From the NCBI GenBank assembly GCA_016858145.1, contig JAEHOE010000002.1, positions 1,674,001 to 1,738,000 of the forward strand: 64,000 nt of DNA. The letters are read 5' to 3'. The first letter of the stretch is position 1. Each line of letters begins with the position of its first letter. The DNA comes from Edaphochlamys debaryana (lineage: Eukaryota; Chlorophyta; Chlorophyceae; Chlamydomonadales). Of this stretch, positions 11,901-22,521 are shown in pieces. Made by a program: the position numbers and the translations under genes. A model generated the notes under the pieces. It did not search any database and was not told the origin of the DNA. It saw nothing but the letters and a program-made list of their open reading frames with translations.

Positions 11901-14900
11901 AGGCCTTAGAGGGAGTGCGAGCCAGCCTGACGAGTCCGGTCTTTCCTATGACACAATTCAGCCCGGCCAACGTACCACCAGCCGTACGACCATCTTGGTG
12001 AAGGCCGCCTCGTGGGCCCTGGCCACGGGCTGCAGGTGCGCGGGGGTGGTGGAGTCCAGGAGGGGCAGGCCGCCCACCTGCGGCAGAAACCAGCGAGAGG
12101 AACCCGCGCTTCCAGTTCCACACTTTTCCACAGCCCGTGCCTTGTTCCCTATCCTTGCTTGGGCTTGCTTTCAGCGCACACCCCACGCACCTGGTTCGCC
12201 CTGCGCAGCTCTGAGGGAATGACCTCCTGCTTGGCCGCCGCCGCCAGCTGCCGGGCGGTGCGGTGCTGCGCGAGCAGCCACTGCAGCAGCCGCGTGTGGC
12301 ATGCGTCCAGCGTGGGCCGCCAGTCGGGGTCCCTGCGGCTGCGCGCCGCCGCCAGCCGCGTGAGGGAAAGGATACCCTCCACCAGGGCCAGGCGGGCGTC
12401 GGGGTCGCACCTGGCGGGACGGCAACAAGGAAGGTGGGCAGGTCGGGAAGTCCGCTGAGGACAAGCCAAGGCTAAAGGGCGCTGTGTGCATCTGACGCTT
12501 ATGATAGTCAGTACAGACATTGGGCAGGGAAGAGACAGATAGAGGGGCCCAACCAGAAGGCAAGTAACAGAGCACATGCACTGGGGCCAAGGCCTGCTAC
12601 CTATCTACCTATCAGGTCAGGGAGGTCAAAGCAGGGAGTGCTCATGTAACAATCCACGGACAAGTGCTCAACGGGGAGCACAAGTGCTGGTCGTCTGACT
12701 CACTCGTCAAAGATGATGAAGAGCTGGAGCAGCAGCTCCATCGCATCCTCCGAAGCCATGCGGTTGTTTGCGCCCCGCTCAAGCCAGTCGGCCCGGCTAG
12801 GCAGCGCCGCCACCGCCAGCAGGAGCACGTACACCGCCGCCCGCAGCTGCGCCAGGGTGCAAATGGGCTGGTCCTGGGCCTCGGCGGCCGCCGCGCCTGT
12901 GGGCGTCGGGAAGGCGACCGCCTGATGAAGCAACGGCTAGGACCGCGTCGATACGGGGAGGGGTCAAGACAAGGACAGGCAGAAAGCCCACGCACCGCGG
13001 CGGTACGCGCTGACCGAGGACGCCACGCTGACCCAGCTCTTGACCTTCTGCAACGCCAGCTGTACCATGTGCAAGCGTGCACGGCTGGTTGGGTCCGACA
13101 CGAACGCAGACCACCCTGGGAACACCGCCTGAGACGCGAGGCGCAGCCCCGCTCCGTGAAGGTCAAACATTGCGCCCTCGGGGTCGGGGCCCCCCATGGA
13201 CGGCAGCGGGGCGCTGGCGTTCGGGCTCGCATCCTCTCCACGCGCCTGGCCCCGGGCAGGGCGCAGGGGCGGCGCCGCTGCCGTCACCGCGGCATCCTCC
13301 AGCATGGGGACATCACCAGAGGGAACGACAGCGTGTGACGCGTTTCCAGGGCCAGCGCGCTGCGTGCCCCCAGGGCAAAACTGCCGCGCCTCGCTGGCCT
13401 CGTCGCCCCCCAGCTCCCGGCGGCGCTTGGCGGCTGCTGGGCCGGAGTTCTTAGCTACGGCGGCCCGCCGCGGACCTTGGCCCTGGCCCTGGGCTGGTGC
13501 ACGGCGGTTGGTGCAGTCCTCCAGCACCCGCCGTCGCTGCTGCTGAGCCGGTGCCCTCGCGCCGGGGACCCCTGGTGCGATCGGCTGCGCTCCTGAAGGG
13601 GCTGCGTTTGGGGCCGAGGCTGGGACCGAGGGGGGTGCTGGGGCCGAGGCGCGGGCTGGGCCCGAGACGGGGCCTGGGCCCCAGGCGGGGGCTGGGGCCA
13701 ATGCGGGGGCTGGGCCCGAGGCGGGGGCTGGGGCCGAGGCAGGGGCTGGGCCCCAGGCGGGGGCTGGGGCCAAGGCGGGGGCTGGGCCCGAGGCGGGGGC
13801 TGGGGCCGAGGCAGGGGCTGGGCCCGAGGCGGGGGCTGGGGCCGAGGGGGGGGCTGGGCCCGAGGCGGGGGCTGGCGCCGAGGGAGGGTCTGGGGCCGAG
13901 GCGGGGGCTGGGGCAGGAGGGCCTTGCACCTGCGCCTGAGCCGAGTCAGCGCAGGTAGTAGCCGGGCCCGGCGGCTGGGCAGCGCCGGGGTACAGTGACT
14001 TGCCCAGTCCCAGCTCCACGGCTTGGAGAGCCCTTGGGGATGGAGTCTGGGCAGGCGCCGCTCGTGCCTGCGCCGGCGGCAGGAGCGCCAGGGGGCCGCC
14101 CCTCCCGCCCGCTGCCGCCGCCCCGACGCCCGCACGGGCGGAAGTGTCTGCGAGAAGCTCCTGCCACACGGCCGCAGACAGCCACGCGCTGAGCTGGCGG
14201 TTCTGCTCCCGGGCTGCAGCGGCGTTCGCCAAGCATACGCTGGAGACCGGATCCGGGTCCGCAGGCCGACCGCTTGTGGAGGGCGCATCAACCTCCATGC
14301 CCGCGGTAGAGGTCGCGGTAGCGTCCACGGGAGGCGTTTGGCGGCTGGCGGCCCGCTCGCGCGTCCAAGCGCGGTGCGACCAGCTTAGCTTTGGGACCGG
14401 GGCCGGGTCTGCAGGCCGGCCGCTGGTGGAGGGCACATCCAGGTCCATGCCCACAGGGCCCCGCTCGGGGCGCGGGCTGACGTGCGCGTCACCGCCAGCG
14501 CCAGATGCCCCGCCTGCCACTGCCGGCTGCGGTACGGCTGCTTCCGCGGACAGGCCTGCCAATGCAAGGTCTGGGCCTGGCGGGCTGGGGTCGGCGTCGA
14601 AGAGCCCTGCGGAGAGTCGGGAGGACCAGGCACGTCAAAGAGAATACGACGAGGGGACGTCCAGGACGCAGGTACGACCCACATCGGCCTCCCTGTGTCT
14701 TGTGCTGCAGGCACGACCCACATCAAACCAGGTCGGACCCAGATTGTTTGCAAGTCTCCAGTCATTGCAGGCACGACCCACATCGTAGCTTCCTCTTCAA
14801 CCTCTGACGCTCTGTCTTTCAACCCAGCACGACCCATATAGGCCCCTGTTGCACTCAGCGGATGCTACCGGTACTCACCCAGGCCGCTGCCGTGCTCTGC

Positions 14901-15803
14901 ATTGAGCTGCGCGAGCTCATCCATCACCGCCGCCACCTCCGGCTCGGTCTCCGCATCCTCCTGGGCTCGGTCCGCTGCAGCCTCCGCCGCCTGCTGCATT
15001 GGCAGCCCAGGGACTGCGCCTGCTGCTGCCTCAGGCCCCGCCCGCCCCTCCCGTCCCGTGTGCGGCGGGCCGCGGCGGGGCACGCCCTGGCGATGTGGGT
15101 CGGCGTCAGCCACACCGTATCGCTTCATGCTGACGGCCATCAGGTAATGCGCCACCTGCCGTCAGGGGATCACGTGTCTTGTCAGCAAGTTAACAGTGTG
15201 CCATGAGGGTTATTGCTACAGGCTGACTGTTGTGTGATGCTGCCATACGTGCCATAAACGCACCGACTTATGTCCGTGCCGCAGTGCCTCGCGGATGAGC
15301 TTGCCCGCGGGAAGTAGGCCGCGTTCGTCCCGGCAGTCGCTGCAGTTGCACAGCCCCCGGCACACGGGACAGCGCCAGCCCGGGTACTCGCCAAGCTGCA
15401 TGCACAGGGAGCGTCATGGTGGAAACACAGCACTGCAACCACAGCTGACGAACGGTGCGTACTGTACCTTCGATGCGTCCTCCCCGAACTGGGTGGATAG
15501 GCACCGCGGACACCTGGAAGGGGTGGTGAGGGGTAGGGGAAGGAGATAGGCAGGAGAGGGTACGGAGCACCCCCGCAACTCCCCTTTCCGGACGCACCAC
15601 TCCGGAGCTGACACTTGCTGCACCGCGCCTTCGGGGTTGCCGTCTTCTTCTTGCAGTTATGGCACGACGTGCAGGACTGACAGCCCGGCGGATGGTTAAG
15701 CTCTTTGCAGAGCTGGCCGCGGGCAGGAAGCTCCTTCCCGGGCGCGAGCTGGACCTTCGGGTACAGGTTGAGCAGATTGAGTTCCTCGCGGGAGTAGGTC
15801 TCA
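8942..15803 (-). CDS. CDCA7-type zinc finger fused to Pro/Ala-rich linker and helical region
   Basis: Exons, 5' to 3': 15803-15564, 15513-15468, 15395-15264, 15155-14879, 14606-12996, 12896-12704, 12410-12191, 12077-11976, 11820-11425, 11278-11147, 10910-10743, 10482-9861, 9692-9526, 9406-9047; the true start lies upstream of 15803 and was not found. The first four exons form a zf-4CXXC_R1 domain: [32 protein letters not shown] and [20 protein letters not shown], then SVAHYLM. In CDCA7 proteins this domain binds DNA and recruits HELLS-type remodellers (established for the family). The exon at 14606-12996 adds a disordered Pro/Ala-rich linker, and the rest is helical with no family recognised. 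Phases match across exons until the last junction: the donor at 9526 is in phase 0, but the next exon reads well ([14 protein letters not shown]) only in phase 2. A stop at 944-942 of the 8.9 kb block (8944-8942) may end the protein. Confidence 0.6.
10208..10325. repeat. (GGCAGC)n microsatellite encoding a poly-alanine tract
   Basis: About 19 copies of a GC-rich hexanucleotide lie inside the exon at 10482-9861. On the minus strand they encode roughly 35-40 alanines between EDED and [13 protein letters not shown]. The left paralogue has no tract here (it reads [17 protein letters not shown]), so the expansion postdates the duplication. Confidence 0.9.
13621..13920. repeat. 18-bp minisatellite encoding [12 protein letters not shown] hexapeptides
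   Basis: About 16 imperfect copies of an 18-bp unit (GAGGCGGGGGCTGGGCCC and variants) run through the long exon of the right paralogue. On the minus strand they encode alternating PAPASG and PAPASA hexapeptides. The frame is kept throughout, as expected for coding sequence; the product segment must be disordered. Confidence 0.85.
14660..14842. repeat. Intronic direct repeats with core CAGGYACGACCCACATC
   Basis: Copies start near 14669, 14708, 14729 (diverged), 14768 and 14825 (diverged), spaced 39, 21, 39 and 57 bp. They fall within the predicted intron 14607-14878 of the zinc-finger fusion gene. The CAGG opening looks like a splice acceptor on the plus strand. Role unknown. Confidence 0.65.
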
Positions 15804-17453
15804 CTGCAGTGGGGAGCCACGGGTCAGCCGTTGGAATTGCTCGCGGGCCGCAAGGACAAGCGGGCGCAGGTCCGTACGATGGTACCACCGAGAAAGACGG
15901 ACAAACTCGCACAACCTATGGCGCTTCGAAACGCACGAGTCTGCAGAGCGCACGCGCACCCCACCGAACACCGGCATGCTCTTGGCCCTCGAAAAGGCTG
16001 GTGAGGTTGCTCGTCTCATGACCGCGGCCTCTCATCGCCCTGACAGATTCCTCGTCGACCTCAGCTTAGACGCAGCGCCGTCGGCTCCGGACGCCCGACA
16101 TCGGAGACGCCGGAGCCCTGACGCCTGAGCCGAGACAGCCGACAAGACTGTGTCGCTGGTCTGCGATGTAATCAATCCTCTACGAACAGGCTATGCGGGT
16201 GTGCTTGGCGAGCGCTTCAGGAGGCGGGCGCCTGGGCCGAAGTGCTGCTAGCGTGCAGCTCTTGTTCGTTGTATCAACAAGCGTACTTAAGCTTACAGGT
16301 ATGACACGTAGCCGCTGTCGCCTGCCTCGACGTGGTGCGCTGCGCCAGATGGCACCAGACGGCACCAGATCGCGCTCGCCCTCGTCCGGACCAGCACCAG
16401 CCTGAGCGTTTGTGGTTTGTCGGACATAACTATTAATAGTATGTGTCGATGTCCTCGCCGTGTTGAACGGCGACGTGCGCGACAGCATTTCGGGACAGGC
16501 ACCGACTACACCGACTACTGAGTCGGGGCGAGCGAGTACAGCAGTGACTGCAAGCAGCGCGTGAGCCACCAGAGGCGGGCGGCAAGCGGTTAGGGGCGGT
16601 ACGTGGCGGTAAGCGGCGCTGAGCAGGGGTAACACGTCGCAAGAGTAACACGTTGCAAGAGGTTGCACGACCCCTAGCGCCCCTGCGCTGCGCCGGCAGA
16701 ATAAAAGTGTTACCCGTTGACGCAGCGCCCAGCGCTCCCGGGACCCATACTCAGAACGCGAAGTGCGTGTGCTGTCAGCCCCATTCACGATCACCGAACT
16801 ACCTAAGCGTCTAGCAGGGTCTAGCGGCCAAGCCTAAGCTGCCTCAGCGATGCCTAGCTGCCGCCCTGCCATGCTCGACGGCTGGGGCCAAAACCAGAAC
16901 CAGAGTGTGGGTCGCCCCTACCACAATCAGAACAGAGATCCTACAGGCGGACACATCACCTGCACTACTGCAAGTCCCCGCACCCACACCAGCAAGCTGC
17001 CATCAGGCCCCCTCCAGCCATCAGGCCCCCAATAGGCTCCGAGTCCCCACGTCAAGGGAGGGCAGGCAGCCAGGCAAGCACGTGCCTGCTCCTCTACTCG
17101 GCGCAGGCCCCGCCATGAGGTCCCCCTGACTGCCTCGACATCCCAAACCTCACGCCGTAAGCCATTTTCGCCCTTGCAGGCAACGGCTCCTCGCAAGGCG
17201 TCAAGGCCCAAGTCAGCCGCCTGATCCCCGCCTCCGCACCTCTGCTGTTGTTGCCTCCGCCACACAGCTTCGTGCTCCGGCTGCTCCGGGGCCACGCCTC
17301 CAGAGCAACGTTGAGCTGCGGTCGCTCCAGCATGCGAAATCCGACAAGCGCTCCCATCCATGGGGGCAAAACGAGGACTGTAACGAGGGGCCATGCCGTG
17401 GATCCGAAAGTTTACTAGCGTGCATGGCTGGCGGCCCCGACCACCGCCCCGCT
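15804..17453. other. Intergenic region with unresolved 5' exons
   Basis: The upstream exon or exons of the zinc-finger gene probably lie between 15804 and 16500. A candidate opens with ATG at 16019 (MRRATSPAFSRAKSMPVFGG) and has a possible phase-2 donor, but this is weak. From about 16500 to 17453 no coding feature, RNA gene or mobile element was recognised. Confidence 0.35.
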
Positions 17454-18838
17454 CTACTCCAGGGCCTTGGCGCTCTGGACGGCGCCCGCCGCGCGCGCCT
17501 CCCGCAGTCGCGTGTAGACCTCCTTCTCCAGCGCCGCCCCGTCGAAGCCCTGGTAGAAGAGCCGCACGGGCTGGCCGCGGTAGTCCACAATGATTTTCTG
17601 TAGGTGGGGAAAGGCCAGAGGGAGTGTTCAGGCGGGGGCGTCCGAACTAGAGGGAGCAGATGGGCGAGATCGGTATGCCGGTGATCTGGGAAGCAGCAAG
17701 CAGCAAGCAGCACGTCTAGACGAGAGGATTCAGGTCAGGGGCCTCGGCATGACCAGCCTTCGAGCATCCCTCGCACCTGGAAGTTCCAGATGAGCTCCTT
17801 GCCGGGCCCGCTGCCGCCGCCGCCGTTCTGGTTGACGGGCAGGTCCCGCTTGAGAAACTTGTAGATGGGGTGCGCGTTGGCGCCGTTGACATCGATCTTG
17901 CTGCGGGGGGCAACGGAGGAAGGCGACGGAAGGTGATGATTTCGGTGAGCGGGGCAGCACAAGAGACAAGCACGACATGACAGCAGCAGTGCCGGTAGGG
18001 CCCTGGTTGGAAACCCTGGCCGAGCTGGATGTGGCTCGGGGCAGCGGCAGTGCCAGCTGCTGCCAAAAGCGCCCAGCGCAGGGCTTGGATTAGGGCTGCA
18101 GGGGCCCCGCGGCTTGCCCCCACACGCACCTGAACATAGGGAAGGTGACGTGGTACGTCCCGGTGCAGAACTCCTTGATGGCCGGCTCGTCCTTGGGCTC
18201 TGCATGGAAAGAGGGGGGGCGCAGACAATGCCTTAGCACAGAGCTATGGCCGCACCGCCACGGTAGAAGGTGGGCTGGATCGACGGGACACGGGCGCCAG
18301 CCAGGCGAGCACACGCCCAATGGACGACCAGATTCAAAGATCGAGGCGGGTCCAGGGTCCAGCCCGCCCACCTTGCTGCCCGAACTGGTTGCAGGGGAAG
18401 GCCAGAATCTCGAGGCCGTGCTTGTGGTACTTGTTGTACACCTCCTGCAAGCCTGCGCGGGCAGCAGTTCAGAGTTGGGATGAGGGATGATACTGATGAG
18501 GCGTGGTGAGTTGCGGCACAGGCGAATGCATGCGGCCTTCAATGAGCTGCGTGTGCGCCCCACTCCTGCTCCCCAGACTCACCCTTGTAGTTCTCATCCG
18601 TGAAACCGCACGCCGAGGCGACGTTCACCTGCAGGGGCACAGGCAAATTCGTAGTCAACAGCCGCAGGACGAGCAAGCCCACGACTCTCGCTTCCCACGT
18701 CCGCAAAGAGGGGCCAGACGCGTGTGTCGACCGCACGGCCTAAGCAAACAGCGGGTCAGTGCCGCGGCTTACCACGATCGTGACCTTGCCCGCAAACTCG
18801 CTCAGGTGCCTCGTCTTGCCGTCGATGTCAACGGCCTC
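17454..18838 (-). CDS. GPX: Glutathione peroxidase domain (plant/thioredoxin type)
   Basis: Exons 18838-18773, 18628-18583, 18452-18372, 18199-18130, 17900-17777 and 17597-17454 join with consistent phases and end at TAG. The product reduces hydroperoxides. Visible motifs are the peroxidatic Cys in NVASACGF (cysteine, not selenocysteine), [11 protein letters not shown] with the catalytic Gln, the second Cys in IKEFCTG expected to resolve the disulfide in thioredoxin-dependent plant GPX, and IWNFQK with the catalytic Trp. The domain opens [19 protein letters not shown]. The residues before EAVDIDG can come from two places. A local ATG at 18952 would give a stand-alone protein of 214 residues starting MAALACVSLPVLVIF. 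Alternatively, splicing from the exon ending at 19057 adds FIQGLYTM, which fits the family's usual start (L-Y-x-x before xDIDGK) better. Only about 60 bp separate the upstream stop from the local ATG. Confidence 0.85.
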
Positions 18839-19011
18839 CTGTGGTGGGGACACGTCATGAAGCGTGGGGCACGCACAGGTCTTGTCAGACCACGGGGAGC
18901 TACGACCAAAAATCACAAGCACTGGCAGACTGACACACGCAAGCGCAGCCATGGAGGCCGGATCAGAGCAGCGACCGTAGCAGTCGGCACATCGCGCCCA
19001 AGACCATGCAT

Positions 19012-21746
19012 TCAGCTGAGGCGGAGGGCAGCCCCATATACGCGGCCTGCACTTGCCATGGTGTAGAGGCCCTGGATGAAGGGGTTGGGCGACTTGGGAT
19101 CCGCCGCGGGACTCTTGATGACCTCGGAGCCATCGTTCTCCCGGGGCGGGTCGATGATGGGGCTGGGCGCGATGACCGGGGCCTCAATCTTAGGGGCCTC
19201 GATCTTAGGAGCCTCAATCTTAGGGGCCTCAATCTTGGGCGCCTGGCCCCTGTCCACGGGCTTCTCCGAGACCACATCCCGGGGCGCGTGTACGGCACCC
19301 TGCGTGTGCGCATCGCCCTCCACGGGGCCCGAGAGCATGGGCTCCTTGACAGGCACCTGCATCCCAAGCGGCAAGGGCGGCACGGGCCGACCCACATGAG
19401 CACGGGCCAGTGATAGGGTCTGGCCACGAGGCTTAGACCAAACGGAGCCCAGTCCAGGCGAAAGGGCGGGTGCGATGTGGGTTGCATGCTCGTAGGTGCG
19501 ACCCCCACCACCGCTATATCCACGCACCTTGGTGTGCGCATCGCCCTCCACGGGCCCCGCCAGCACGGGCTCCCGGACCGGCACCTTGGTGTGGGAGTCC
19601 GCCTCCACGGGGCCCGCAAGGACCGGCTCCTTAACAGGGACCTTGGTGTGGGAATCCGCCTCGATGGGCCCTCCCACCACCGGCGCCTTCACAGGCACCG
19701 CGTCCTGGTGGGCGTCCGGCTCCGTGAGGGTGACCGGGATGTCGGGCTGGGGGCTGCCGACCTCAAACGTGGGCCGCTTGGGCTTGGGCGAGCCGCCCGG
19801 CTCCACGAGGTCCTCCTTGCCGCTGCTCTCCGGCTCCAGGCGGCTACCTACTGCCAGACCCGGCGCCTTGACCTGATGGACGGGCGGGTTGTGGGGGCCA
19901 GAAGCCGACCCGTCGGCTTGCGGGTGGATGCGAACCAGGCCTTGCAGACTGCGTGTCAGAGTGCCAGAGCACCTTGGCTTTGAGCTCGGGGCGCTAGGGT
20001 TTCGCCAGGGTGATGACTGGTTGGCCCTAACCTGCATGCCCTGCCCCTTGGACCCAGTTTGAAAGTGCGCAGGTGGATGCGGACACGGGTGCGGACTGGA
20101 GAGACCGACCGTAATCCATCACAACACATGACCCCGCGCCGCACCTGCTCCTTGAGCTTCTCCTCGGCAATGACGTCCGCCTCAATGCGGCTGCCCACCG
20201 CCAGCCCGGGCGCCTTAACCTGCTCCTTCAGCTTCTCCTCCGCAATCACATCAGCCTCGATGCGGCTGCCCACAGCCAGGCTGGGCTCGCGCACCGCCTG
20301 CTTGAGCTTCTCCTCGGCCGTCACGTCCGCCTCGATTCGGCTTCCGACCGCGAGGTTCGGGGCCTTTGCTGAGTCAGCCTTTGCCTGGGACTGCGGCTCC
20401 TGGTGGGTCGGATCGGATCGGTGCTTGGGCGTGTGGGCCTCGATATCGTGGGCCGGGATGGGCAGCGTGAAGTGCTCCCCCGCCACCTCCCCGTCGTCCT
20501 CCTCGCCCACGGTGTACCCCACAGAGTCCTGGGGGCAGGGGCGGAGGGCGGGGAGGGGTGGGCATACTGAATGCTATCCAGACGGCAGGCCATGGCCCTG
20601 ACCTATGCAAGCGTCCAACTTCCAAGACACCTCACGAAAGACGGGCAGGCCGCAGGTCAGCTCGGAGAGCCAGATAGCGCAGGGGTTTGCGCCCAAGAGC
20701 GCAGAGCCCAAGCCGGACACCGAATCCAGTGGCGGCCAACCCTTCCATCATGGCGCCAGTCCTCCTAGAGAGCCCACGGGTTTGGACCCTTCCGCACACC
20801 TCATGTGCGTTGGGGTCATCCTCCACGATGTGGTCGTACGACCCCGTGTATGCGCTGTGCAGCACCTCATCATCCCCGTCGCCCAGGTCGTGCCCGTGCT
20901 CCTCCCGCGCCTCCTGCTCGATGGAAGCCCGCGCTGCCTCCTCGGCCTTCTGCGACAACGACACCGCGGGACACACAGCGCGATGCCGCGAGGTAAACGT
21001 GCGAAGACGTGTCATATGAAGGGGCCTGAGCGAGGCCTGGGCGAGGCCTGGCCAGGCCAGGCCAGGCCGAGCCGCTTTAAGGGTGTTCGTGACCTTGCGG
21101 GCGTCACAGGTGCAGTAAGGCGGGAAAGTCTCTTGGGGTCCGCGTCGCCTCCTTCCGCCCGCCCGGGGCCCACGCGTCCGCAGGTGCCTCACCAGGCCTC
21201 GCCCCTGGTTCTCATAGCCGGCTGCGTCTCCAGCTGGCCGGCGCTCCAGGGTGGTCTTGACGCCCTGGCGGGCGGCCGCACGGATTTTGCTGGAGGCCAG
21301 GTACTTGAACGCAAAGGCAGCGTACCCGAGCCCGCCTAGTACGGCAATGAGGATGAAGAGCCTGCAGGGACAGAAGGTAGTGGCGGCAGGTGGTTCCAGG
21401 TGGGGAGGGCATTGCCAAGCACTGTAGCAATGTAAGTAGACGTTGGGGAAGGCGTTGCGGCTAGGGGTCTGCGTGTTAAGTAGGGCCGCATGTTGCACAC
21501 GCCCCGCCATGTGGGGATGGCATGCGGACGGTGCCGGTGACAAGCACCTCGTAGACACACGCCGCACTGCTCGCATCCCCGCAGCACTAGTACGTTCTAC
21601 GACTGGAATAGGCTGGGCCACGTGAACCGTGCCGGCCGTGGGCGTGAGGACCCTACACTGTGCCCCCTAGACCCGGCGGTGGGCACCCACGCTCAGGTAC
21701 ACAGGACGGGGAGCAACTGCCTCAACCCCCAACCCGCCCACCTCAT
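19012..21746 (-). CDS. Membrane-anchored tandem-repeat protein, probably the N-terminal part of a GPX fusion
   Basis: Exons 21361-21193, 20949-20800, 20528-20145, 19872-19528 and 19356-19057 keep frame. A five-base first exon ATGAG at 21746-21742 followed by GTGGGC is the proposed start. The N-terminus is one hydrophobic segment, MRLFILIAVLGGLGYAAFAF, followed by basic residues. After an acidic region come four 25-residue repeats built on KAPGLAVGSRIEAD plus AEEKLKEQV, four 19-residue repeats of the type PVKEPVLAGPVEADSHTKV, and about five APKIE pentapeptides, then SPNPFIQGLYTM. Introns sit on repeat boundaries. If unspliced at 19057 the frame stops at 19012 after MASAGRVYG. If spliced through a GC donor (GCAAGT, 19056) or a GT donor (19041) it continues in frame into the peroxidase exon at 18838, giving about 627 residues. 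No known family is recognised for the repeats. Confidence 0.65.
19051..19056 (-). other. Candidate GC-AG splice donor joining repeats to GPX
   Basis: On the minus strand the exon ends TACACCATG and the intron starts GCAAGT, the consensus for GC-type donors. The matching acceptor CACCACAG ends at 18839, in phase 0. A canonical alternative, CGC followed by GTATAT at 19041, is also in phase 0. Confidence 0.5.
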
Positions 21747-22521
21747 CCAGCCGCCTTTCCGGCGTGTCCGCTTAGCTGGCTTGACTTGCGTCGCATGATG
21801 CGTCGGCAAAAGCGGAGTGGCCCTCATGGCTGATGTGTGCGACCGACCAAGCCTCCCTTGGCTTTCAAGGCCTCAGCCACGGCGCTCAGCGCCTTCTTAT
21901 GATTATGTCAGGACAGTGTGTGCTAGTTTGCTTTCCCGGAGTGGGCCTTGCGTCGATCGGGCTGTAGTGAGCCCAGAGCTAATCGTGCTTAATGCTCAGT
22001 GTGTTTAAAGTCAAGAGATAGCGTCAGGATGCGCGGGCGACGACCGTGGGTTGCTGGGTAGGACCTGCTCGCGGAACTGCACTAACCAAGTAACTGGGGT
22101 AATCACTGCGCGGTGTGAAGTACACCGCTGCACGAACAATATGCGCTAGCGTGGGCGCGAAAATGCTCGAAAGAAACAGGCTTCGGCATCGGCCAGATGC
22201 AAGGGCCCCCGCCGAAGCACCGCGTGAAGGGCACCCGCCTGCAGCACCTTGTAGACGAAACACGCATCCAACAGACGCTTGGTATGCTCCACCTCCCCAC
22301 TGCACGCCGACAAATGCCAGTGGCCAAGTAGTCTCAGGAGCCCCGCTCCTGACCGTCCCAGATAGCGGCATTGTAAGCCAACAACTTGCTAGTCATCGCC
22401 TGCGGGCGGCTCGTAACCCGGCAGGCGGCGTCTGTCGCTGTCGGCGGCGACAAGGGCGGGAGCCCACTCCAGCAGCTGACCCCAGCCCACGCCCAGTGCG
22501 GGGCCCCAGCTACCTTCTCAG
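21747..22521. promoter_or_regulatory. Divergent promoter region between the repeat-GPX gene and RRP43
   Basis: About 775 bp separate the proposed start codons of two divergent genes, so it should hold both promoters. No TATA-like motif was singled out. On the minus strand about 22345-22128 an open segment reads EVEHTKRLLDACFVYKVLQA then GALHAVLRRGPLHLADAEA before a stop; it looks protein-like but no gene model could be built around it. Confidence 0.4.

Noticed and set aside
14000..14788. A 262-codon plus-strand frame opposite the zinc-finger fusion gene
   Set aside because: It lies antisense to the exon 14606-12996, whose splice phases and paralogy fix the coding strand.
16180..16794. A 204-codon minus-strand frame in the spacer before GPX
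   Set aside because: Arg/Ser/Pro-rich with no domain, no splice partners and no paralogue; expected by chance at this GC content.
18740..18952. ATG at 18952 as the only start of the GPX gene
   Set aside because: Kept as an alternative but not preferred: the residues before EAVDIDG match GPX proteins poorly, and the upstream exon joins in frame with a better match.
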